A DNA stretch of 64,000 nucleotides from Acinetobacter calcoaceticus (GTDB taxonomy: Bacteria > Pseudomonadota > Gammaproteobacteria > Pseudomonadales > Moraxellaceae). Made by a program: the position numbers and the translations under genes. Location of the stretch: positions 744,001 to 808,000 of the forward strand of contig NZ_JADVKT010000001.1 in assembly GCF_016508255.1 (NCBI RefSeq), read 5' to 3'. A model generated the notes under the pieces. That model worked only from the letters and a program-made list of their open reading frames with translations, was not told where the DNA came from and ran no database searches. Positions 58,326-64,000 of the stretch are shown one piece after another (within the stretch, counting starts at the first letter, position 1; each line of letters starts with the position of its first letter).

Positions 58326-58554
58326 TTCATTGATACTATTAACTTCATTTTTTATTACAATGTAATTATATTAAACTTAGAATTTGAAAATATTATCATT
58401 TAAATTTAATATATTTAATAACTACAAAAATACAGGCTTATCATTATTCATGTAAAAATAGAAAATATTAAATTTAAAAAATAAATAAAATGCCATCGAT
58501 TACCGATCAAAATTAAAACAAAATTTTATTTTTATAAAAAAGAGATTATTAATT

Positions 58555-59529
58555 ATGAAAGGTATAAAAATTGCTGCGATATCTACTTATCACCCAAGAA
58601 CAATTAGAAATAATGAATATTATTTAAATAAATTTGAAGACAAAGATAGTTTAAATAGAATTTTTGAAAAAGTAGGCAGAAATAAAAGACATGTAATTGT
58701 TGACCATGACGAAAATACTCTCACAATGGCAATTCATGCTTCAAAAAACTTATTAAAAGATTATAATATTTCACATGATAGCATTGATATTATTATATTT
58801 TCTTCTACAACATTAGAATATCTTTCTCCAACTAATGCTTTACTTATTCATTCAGAACTAGATATTAAAACCGATTGCATATGCTTTGATATCAATGCTA
58901 ATTGTTTAGGAATGTTTGTTGCTCTTGAACAAGCCTCAGTTTTACTAGCATCAAAAGACAATTATAAACGCGCGCTAGTGATTGGATCTGATCATCTAAC
59001 AATGCTTGGAGATGAGAAGCAACCTATTCCTTCAACAATTGTAGGAGACGCAGCTGCGGCCATCATACTTGAGAAGGATACCGATGATTCAGGCATGATT
59101 GATCGGATGTATCAAACAGATAGTAGTTTTTGTAAAACGATTGTTTTTCCTCCTCAGGGATTTACGAATTATTATGGTAAGGATCAAAAAATTCATTGGG
59201 CGCCATTTACTGGCCTAGAAAGTGTAGAATTTGCTGCGGATGCGCTAGAAAAGTTACTCAAAAAAAATAATTTAAAAATAGAGAACATATCATGTTTTTT
59301 ACTATCTCAATTTACTAAATCAAATATTGATATTCTTCAAGATAAAATTAATATACCACCTGAAAAAATTGAATATATTGGTGATCAATATGGATATACA
59401 GGTGTTAGTAGTTTTTTTATTGCCTATAAAAACCGCTTAGAAAAATCACTTATAAATAAAGGTGATATTATTGTTTTCTGGTCTTTAGGAGCGGGTTACC
59501 AGACTGGAGTAATGTTATGGAAAATTTAA
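58555..59529 (+). CDS. ketoacyl-ACP synthase III-like protein with altered triad
   Basis: 324 residues of the FabH/thiolase fold. The nucleophile Cys117 lies in FDINANCLGM, and the glycine-rich STIVGDAAAAIIL and FWSLGAGYQTG motifs are intact. Where FabH has His in PHQAN this protein has Ser251 (FLLSQFTKSN), and where FabH has Asn in GNTS it has Tyr281 (YGYTGVSS). The usual Cys-His-Asn triad is therefore incomplete. The gene is AT-rich with long AT-rich flanks and no fatty acid genes around it. It may be a pathway-specific acyltransferase or regulator instead of the housekeeping FabH. Confidence 0.85.
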   Translation: MKGIKIAAISTYHPRTIRNNEYYLNKFEDKDSLNRIFEKVGRNKRHVIVDHDENTLTMAIHASKNLLKDYNISHDSIDIIIFSSTTLEYLSPTNALLIHSELDIKTDCICFDINANCLGMFVALEQASVLLASKDNYKRALVIGSDHLTMLGDEKQPIPSTIVGDAAAAIILEKDTDDSGMIDRMYQTDSSFCKTIVFPPQGFTNYYGKDQKIHWAPFTGLESVEFAADALEKLLKKNNLKIENISCFLLSQFTKSNIDILQDKINIPPEKIEYIGDQYGYTGVSSFFIAYKNRLEKSLINKGDIIVFWSLGAGYQTGVMLWKI

Positions 59530-59558
59530 AGAAACGTAAACTATAAAAATATTATCTT

Positions 59559-59594
59559 AGCTAAAAGATACTTTTTCACAAATATCTTTTAGCT
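59559..59594 (+). terminator. terminator of the KASIII-like gene
   Basis: AGCTAAAAGATA-CTTTTTCACAAA-TATCTTTTAGCT, a perfect 12-pair stem followed by TTAATT, 30 bases after the stop codon. Confidence 0.8.
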
Positions 59595-60061
59595 TTAATT
59601 CAAATATAGGTTAAATAAATCTATCAAAAAATCATTAAATTATTTTATTTTTTCAGTTATTTAACTTATAGCAATTCACCAAACAGTTAAATCAAATTTC
59701 ACGTTGTAATAACATGGGGGCTACAAAATGTAGCATTTCATCCCCTATTTTCTCATATCAAAAGTGTATAAATTTTCTTCCTTAAGAAATTCATGTGTTT
59801 ATGATGATATATTGAATATTTAATTGTACAAAATTTGACATTATTTTTTTTCAATACTATGATGCGCGCAGATTAAATATTGAGCATTTTTTAACTCATT
59901 TGAAAACTATGTAGATTTTCTACACAGTTTATTTTTTTCATTTCATGTCATTTTGAATGACGTCATGACTGCCCACCCCTTATTGAATTTATCAACTTTT
60001 AGAAGTTATGGCAGCTTATTGTCTGACTTTTTGGGCATAAATTATCTGTAGCGGAGACAAC
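59595..60061. promoter_or_regulatory. non-coding region upstream of mltF-like gene with several dyads
   Basis: About 470 bases without an ORF. It contains GCTACA-AAA-TGTAGC (59720-59734) nested between GGGG and CCCC, TGTAGA-TTT-TCTACA (59910-59924), and GTCATT-TTG-AATGAC (59947-59961) followed by TGACGTCA. Any of these could be operators or part of a structured leader. GGAGA lies just before the ATG at 60062. Confidence 0.45.
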
Positions 60062-61174
60062 ATGCACAGTAATTCAAATTCAGGGTCGAGGCTTTGCCTT
60101 AACTCTTTATTTTCCTCTCTCCCGTTAAAAGCACTTGCACTCAGTACTATGCTTGTTCCATTTCATAGTATTAATGCAGGAAAAACCCTACAGTACAATA
60201 CTGTAGTAAATACAAACACTCTAACTGTTGTTGCGGTAGAAAGCCCGACAACCGTTTTCAAAGAAGATCAGTTTTTACATGGTTTTGGTTACGACTTAGC
60301 TCGTAACTATGCACAAAGCCTTAATGTAAAGCTGGACTTTAAAATCGTGGCAGACAATGCCACTGCACTTAAATGGGTTCAGCAAGGTAAAGCAAACTTT
60401 GCGATGACTACCGCTGGTTTAAGTACCATCGAAAACAAAGGATTAATGTCTTTTTATGCAAGTTGTGGTGACACAGTCAATTTGCAAAAAAATGGTTTAA
60501 ATCCTGAATTAAGCTGGGTGTTTAAACAAGCTGATGACCCCCTCACCCAGACGGCTAGTGGCTTTGTATGCCAAAGTAAGCAAAATGGTGTGACACAACA
60601 ACTTGCTTCTTTTTATGATCGTAATGTGGTGAAACCAGAAGCTTGGTCAACCATTCAACGTGACTTAACTACGCGCTTACCGATTTATAAAGCGAGCTTT
60701 AAACAAAGTGCAGCTAAATATGATCTCGACTGGCATTTACTTGCCGCAATTGGTTATCAAGAATCATACTTAAAGCCAGAATCTGTTTCTCCCACAGGTG
60801 TTCGTGGCTTAATGATGCTCACCAATAGTACTGCTCGAGCAATGGGTGTGAGCAATCGTAGTGATCCAGCTCAAAGCATCCAAGGTGGAGCAAAGTATTA
60901 CGATCTCATGTTAAGTGAATATGATGATATTCCTTTCCCTGATCGGAACTGGTATGCGCTTGTGGCCTATAATATGGGACCAGGTGCAGTAAACCAGATT
61001 CAGAAGCGCTTGCAAGCACAAGGGAAAGATCCAAACCAATGGGTTAATCTCTACAATTATTTGCAAAGTAATAAAATGCGAAATGGTCGATATAAACAAG
61101 CGGTTCAATATGTCACTCGTATTCGTGCTTATCTTGAACATATCAAAACGGCGCAAACACGAATCAATATCTAA
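60062..61174 (+). CDS. MltF-like lytic transglycosylase with solute-binding domain
   Basis: 370 residues. A positively charged leader (about 1-40, LKALALSTMLVPFHSINA) precedes an SBP_bac_3-type domain (LTVVAVESPTTVF, FGYDLARNYAQSLNVKLDFK and WVQQGKANFAMT). The C-terminal SLT domain has LLAAIGYQESYLKPESVSPT, then GVRGLMML, ALVAYNMGPGAVNQI and YVTRIRAYL. The catalytic Glu lies in YQESY. This is the MltF arrangement, which couples peptidoglycan cleavage to ligand sensing. No lipobox is seen. A second SLT-domain gene lies at the window end. Confidence 0.87.
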   Translation: MHSNSNSGSRLCLNSLFSSLPLKALALSTMLVPFHSINAGKTLQYNTVVNTNTLTVVAVESPTTVFKEDQFLHGFGYDLARNYAQSLNVKLDFKIVADNATALKWVQQGKANFAMTTAGLSTIENKGLMSFYASCGDTVNLQKNGLNPELSWVFKQADDPLTQTASGFVCQSKQNGVTQQLASFYDRNVVKPEAWSTIQRDLTTRLPIYKASFKQSAAKYDLDWHLLAAIGYQESYLKPESVSPTGVRGLMMLTNSTARAMGVSNRSDPAQSIQGGAKYYDLMLSEYDDIPFPDRNWYALVAYNMGPGAVNQIQKRLQAQGKDPNQWVNLYNYLQSNKMRNGRYKQAVQYVTRIRAYLEHIKTAQTRINI

Positions 61175-61217
61175 TTTTTATTATTTAGAAGTTGATAAAC
61201 TCTTTGTTTGTATGAAT

Positions 61218-61247
61218 AAAAAGCTTACCTCTATGGGTAAGCTTTTT
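61218..61247. terminator. bidirectional terminator after mltF-like gene
   Basis: AAAAAGCTTACC-TCTATG-GGTAAGCTTTTT, a 12-pair stem between convergent genes. Confidence 0.92.
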
Positions 61248-61265
61248 ATATGAATTCTTTAAAAT

Positions 61266-61649
61266 TTAAGCGGTATGCTCTAATACTTTTTTGAACAAAT
61301 CTTTTTGTTCTTGGCTTGGCTTAGCTGTTTGTAAAGCCATTAATTGAGACATATCACCTTGAACTTTAATTTTACCAGTCATGAATGCCTGCATAGCAGC
61401 AGCCATATCAAACTCTAAGAATACTTTACGTAAAGTTTCAGCATCCATATTTAAAGTTGTTTTGGCATTTGAAGACAAACCTTTTTGGATTTTACCCCCA
61501 TCTAAAGCTAATTCGGTATTTCCAGAAGCATCTGTAACTACTAAATTAATTGCCAAATTCGCAAGAGCGGGTGGCAAATTAAGATCCCCAGCTTCAGCAG
61601 TTAATTTTTCGACAGTAGCAAACCAATCTTCAGTTAAAAATGCAGGCAT
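61266..61649 (-). CDS. SCP2 sterol-carrier-domain protein
   Basis: 127 residues with the SCP2 pattern: WFATVEKLTAEAGDLNLPPA, LAINLVVTDASG, LSSNAKTTLNMDAETLRKVF and the closing FMTGKIKVQGDMSQLMAL. It should form a lipid-binding pocket. Bacterial versions may carry quinones or acyl chains. It has no signal peptide. It stands alone between mltF-like and ttcA genes. Confidence 0.9.
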   Translation of the reverse strand: MPAFLTEDWFATVEKLTAEAGDLNLPPALANLAINLVVTDASGNTELALDGGKIQKGLSSNAKTTLNMDAETLRKVFLEFDMAAAMQAFMTGKIKVQGDMSQLMALQTAKPSQEQKDLFKKVLEHTA

Positions 61650-61853
61650 GATTCTTCCTCAAATTTATTTGTTCAATTTCTCTAGTTGCCTATCCAGACA
61701 ACATCATGTGAAGCAATTCTGCTTGAGCGTTGTTATAGCATGTAATTTAAATTTTGGGCTATGACTTTTTGTACGGAACATTCATTTTTTAGTATTTTGA
61801 TACATTAAAGGCACTTGTTTATAAAGTGCCTTTAATTGACTTATCAAGTAGTT

Positions 61854-62759
61854 TTACTCAGCAGCAAAACTTAAGTTCACGACATCTAAACGGTTTTTAA
61901 GCTCTTCCGGATCTTTAAAATCCAGCTCGCGCTGAGAATCTAGAGCTTCGAAATCAAACAATTCACGATCCGCTAACTGAGACGGAGATACGTTTTGTAA
62001 CGCACCAAAAATACTATGTAAGCGTTTCGGATATTGTTTATCCCAATCACGTAGCATTTCATTAAGCATGGCACGCTGTAAGTTTTCCTGCGAACCACAA
62101 AGGTTACATGGAATGATTGGGAACTGACGCAACTCAGCATATTTAATGATGTCTTTTTCTTCAACATATGCCAATGGACGAATCAGAATATTCTTCTTAT
62201 CTGATGATAAAAGCTTTGGAGGCATCGCCTTTAAACTACCACCATGGAACAGATTTAAGAAGAATGTTGCAAGAATGTCGTCACGGTGATGCCCTAAAGC
62301 AACTTTAGTCGCACCAATTTCTTGTGCAAAGCCATACAAAGAACCACGGCGTAAACGCGAACATACTGCACAGTAGGTTTTACCTTCCGGTGTTAAACGT
62401 TTGGTAATCGTATAGGTGTCTTTTTCTAGAATGTAATATGGAATGTTATTTTCTTCCATATAACGAGGTAAGACATCTTCAGGAAAGCCTGGTTGCTTTT
62501 GGTCAAGGTTAACAGCAACAACATCAAAATTGATTGGTGCAATACGTTTAAACTGCAACATGATATCGAGCAAGGTATAACTGTCTTTACCACCAGACAC
62601 ACACACCATGACCTTATCGCCCTCTTCAAGCATATTGAAGTCACGAATAGCATGTCCAACTTGACGGCGAAGCTTCTTGAGCAAACGGTAATAGGCCGAG
62701 CTTGTTGGAAGTTCAGGCTTAAAATTAAATCCCTGATTGGACTCAACTGGCGCGTACAT
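61854..62759 (-). CDS. ttcA: tRNA 2-thiocytidine synthetase TtcA
   Basis: Iron-sulfur PP-loop ATPase that thiolates C32 of tRNAs. The PP-loop is [13 protein letters not shown]. The cluster cysteines are in [11 protein letters not shown] and [32 protein letters not shown] is also conserved. 301 residues from the ATG at 62759, which begins [11 protein letters not shown]; the frame extends 12 codons upstream without family resemblance. Its promoter region faces the DnaA-box cluster. Confidence 0.94.
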   Translation of the reverse strand: MYAPVESNQGFNFKPELPTSSAYYRLLKKLRRQVGHAIRDFNMLEEGDKVMVCVSGGKDSYTLLDIMLQFKRIAPINFDVVAVNLDQKQPGFPEDVLPRYMEENNIPYYILEKDTYTITKRLTPEGKTYCAVCSRLRRGSLYGFAQEIGATKVALGHHRDDILATFFLNLFHGGSLKAMPPKLLSSDKKNILIRPLAYVEEKDIIKYAELRQFPIIPCNLCGSQENLQRAMLNEMLRDWDKQYPKRLHSIFGALQNVSPSQLADRELFDFEALDSQRELDFKDPEELKNRLDVVNLSFAAE

Positions 62760-62937
62760 AGACGAGATATACCCATAAATAAAAATACCGCGCAATTTTA
62801 TATGATTCGGACGAAAATCGCATCAAAAGAATAGTTTCAATTCTTGAAGCCGTCACATTGCTCCTACATGATGCAAAAGACATGCTCTATTTTGACTGAA
62901 GCGTTCAAAATTTGTGCAAAGCGCTTACTTTTTGGAC

Positions 62938-62982
62938 TTTTCCACAGTTTTCCACAAAACCTGTGGATAAAATTGTGGATTT
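62938..62982. promoter_or_regulatory. cluster of four DnaA-box-like sites
   Basis: TTTTCCACA at 62938-62946 and 62948-62956 on the plus strand. TGTGGATAA (perfect DnaA box TTATCCACA on the minus strand) lies at 62962-62970, and TGTGGATTT at 62974-62982. Two sites point each way, in 45 bases. TTGACA at 62991 follows and could be a -35. No dnaA or obvious origin genes lie in the window. Confidence 0.6.
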
Positions 62983-63263
62983 CTTAGTGCTTGACAAACT
63001 GTTTTGACCTTCTGTTAAGGGTTTTATTTAAATTGATCATTTTTTAACCAATGTTTTTTACCTTTTAATATCAACATGTTATTCAAGTCAATAGAATCAT
63101 TTTAAAAATAATTTTTAATTTTTTTTGATGAGCATTCGAACAAAACAGCTTGATTTTTTGAAAGAGTCGAAATAAAAAAAATTACACAAAACTTCTTTCC
63201 GTAGTATTTTTTGATAAACTCTTCGACAAGTTTTGAATATCTTAAAAATGTGAATAACATAAA

Positions 63264-64000
63264 ATGAAAAAATCGGTTCAATTGCTTTTTTCTTGTTTAT
63301 TGGGGATGACCACTTTTTCGGTCGGCATAACGTCGAGTTCAGCTGGTCAAATGTATATTTACCAAGATAAAAACGGTAGTACATTACTAACTAACCGAAA
63401 AAGTTATGATCACTCACTTAAAAAAGTAAAAGTGACATATTACCCTGATAGTAATATTCATAGTTATACAAACTGGGGAGCATCAGAAGCCTCTGTCCTG
63501 CCGAGTTATAGCAAGAATAAAAATGCTTTTGACCATATTATTAAACAAGCTGCCCTACAGCATGGTGTATCTGAAGGCTTAATTAAGGCTGTTATGCATA
63601 CCGAGTCAGGATTTAATGCAAATGCCCGCTCTCCTGTGGGTGCGCAAGGTCTTATGCAACTTATGCCTGCGACTGCACGTCGATTTAACGTAACCAATGC
63701 CTATGACGCTCAGCAAAATATTTTTGCAGGTGCAAAATATCTAAGCTGGTTACTCAAGCGTTTTCGTGGCAATACACAAATGGCCCTTGCAGCTTACAAT
63801 GCAGGTGAAGGTAACGTTGATAAATACGGTGGTATTCCACCTTTCCGTGAAACACAAGATTACGTGCGCCGTGTAACAAGTCGATATCAAAACTTATATG
63901 CATCTGGTGAAGGGTTTTCATCTTTTTCCCCGACTTCTAATACTTCAGCACAAGTCACTTCTCAATCTTCAAATTTAGCGGAAAACACTACTGCTCAAAT
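63264..64000 (+). CDS. lytic transglycosylase (SLT domain), 3' end beyond window
   Basis: The frame starts at 63264 with a signal peptide (KKSVQLLFSCLLGMTTFSVG) and runs open to the window end, so it is partial (about 245 codons visible). After a short MYIYQDKNGSTLLTNR segment of DUF4124 type, the SLT domain covers about residues 90-210: LIKAVMHTESGFNANARSPV, GAQGLMQLMPATARRF, ALAAYNAGEGNVDKYGGIPP and TQDYVRRVTSRYQNL. The catalytic Glu is in HTESG. A Ser/Thr-rich tail begins as the window ends. A periplasmic peptidoglycan cleaving role is expected. Confidence 0.9.
   Translation, partial: MKKSVQLLFSCLLGMTTFSVGITSSSAGQMYIYQDKNGSTLLTNRKSYDHSLKKVKVTYYPDSNIHSYTNWGASEASVLPSYSKNKNAFDHIIKQAALQHGVSEGLIKAVMHTESGFNANARSPVGAQGLMQLMPATARRFNVTNAYDAQQNIFAGAKYLSWLLKRFRGNTQMALAAYNAGEGNVDKYGGIPPFRETQDYVRRVTSRYQNLYASGEGFSSFSPTSNTSAQVTSQSSNLAENTTAQ

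Noticed and set aside
62760..63263. DnaA-box cluster as the chromosomal origin
   Set aside because: No dnaA, dnaN, gyrB, rpmH or mnmG genes nearby and no AT-rich unwinding element with ordered boxes; a regulatory or titration role fits better.
1..64000. CRISPR array, rRNA operon, insertion sequence or complete prophage
   Set aside because: No regularly spaced repeats, rRNA sequence, transposase or phage structural gene was seen on either strand.

Overview
The window is a chromosomal stretch of a low-GC gammaproteobacterium. It is almost certainly a member of the Acinetobacter calcoaceticus-baumannii complex. The basis is the wording of the housekeeping proteins (GyrA with a Ser81/Glu85 quinolone pocket and a long acidic tail, SerC, EtfAB, RadA, GreB), a NaxD-type lipid A operon preceded by a PmrA box of the Acinetobacter form, and a Pls/PosA-family NRPS-like protein. 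Species-level assignment is inference from memory of these families; no search was run.

Layout. 0.1-2.4 kb: an unknown cytoplasmic protein, a possible 48-residue membrane peptide and serC. 2.8-7.6 kb: an export operon (TolC-like, HlyD-like, two ABC-2 permeases) that lacks an ATPase gene. 7.8-11.7 kb: a lipid A galactosamine operon (NaxD deacetylase, polyprenyl-phosphate glycosyltransferase, GtrA-like flippase, ArnT/FlmK-like transferase) behind three 11-bp-spaced PmrA half sites. 11.7-14.5 kb: gyrA, convergent. 14.8-16.8 kb: a periplasmic metallo-beta-lactamase-fold hydrolase and an AraC regulator. 16.8-18.5 kb: etfBA. 19-23.7 kb: lptM-lysA-dapF and xerC with an HD-domain gene, split by a LysE-type exporter. 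23.8-28.2 kb: cycA-type permease, radA and a Tim44-domain protein. 28.2-30.8 kb: epmA, pdxB and a DUF1232 protein. 30.9-34.2 kb: fdhD and an FdhF/YdeP-type molybdoenzyme. 34.6-37.0 kb: glycerate kinase, nitroreductase and a TetR regulator.

37.1-42.8 kb is the accessory region and the most interesting part. It starts with a decayed stretch resembling a phage-satellite Ash leader. A zinc-ribbon/membrane gene pair follows, then a SRPBCC-MerR operon with a textbook 19-bp-spacer MerR promoter. Next comes a roughly 2.8 kb cassette bounded by two copies of the 3' end of the downstream NRPS-like gene. The cassette holds an orphan VgrG tail (DUF2345-like), a phosphodiester-glycosidase-like protein, a small multi-pass membrane protein whose start overlaps the glycosidase stop codon, and a divergent unknown gene. 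I read it as a mobile type VI secretion effector/immunity cassette; that reading is inference.

42.8-46.8 kb: the Pls/PosA-like enzyme (adenylation domain, carrier domain, membrane and hexapeptide-repeat C-terminus). 47.4-56.6 kb: a tripartite RND efflux operon of MdtABC type with its own NodT-like outer membrane channel. 56.9-64 kb: a SnoaL-like protein, tRNA-Ser(UGA), greB, an isolated ketoacyl synthase III homologue lacking the usual His and Asn, an MltF-like transglycosylase, an SCP2 protein, ttcA, a cluster of DnaA-box-like sites, and the 5' part of a second lytic transglycosylase cut by the window end. No insertion sequence, CRISPR array or rRNA gene was seen.
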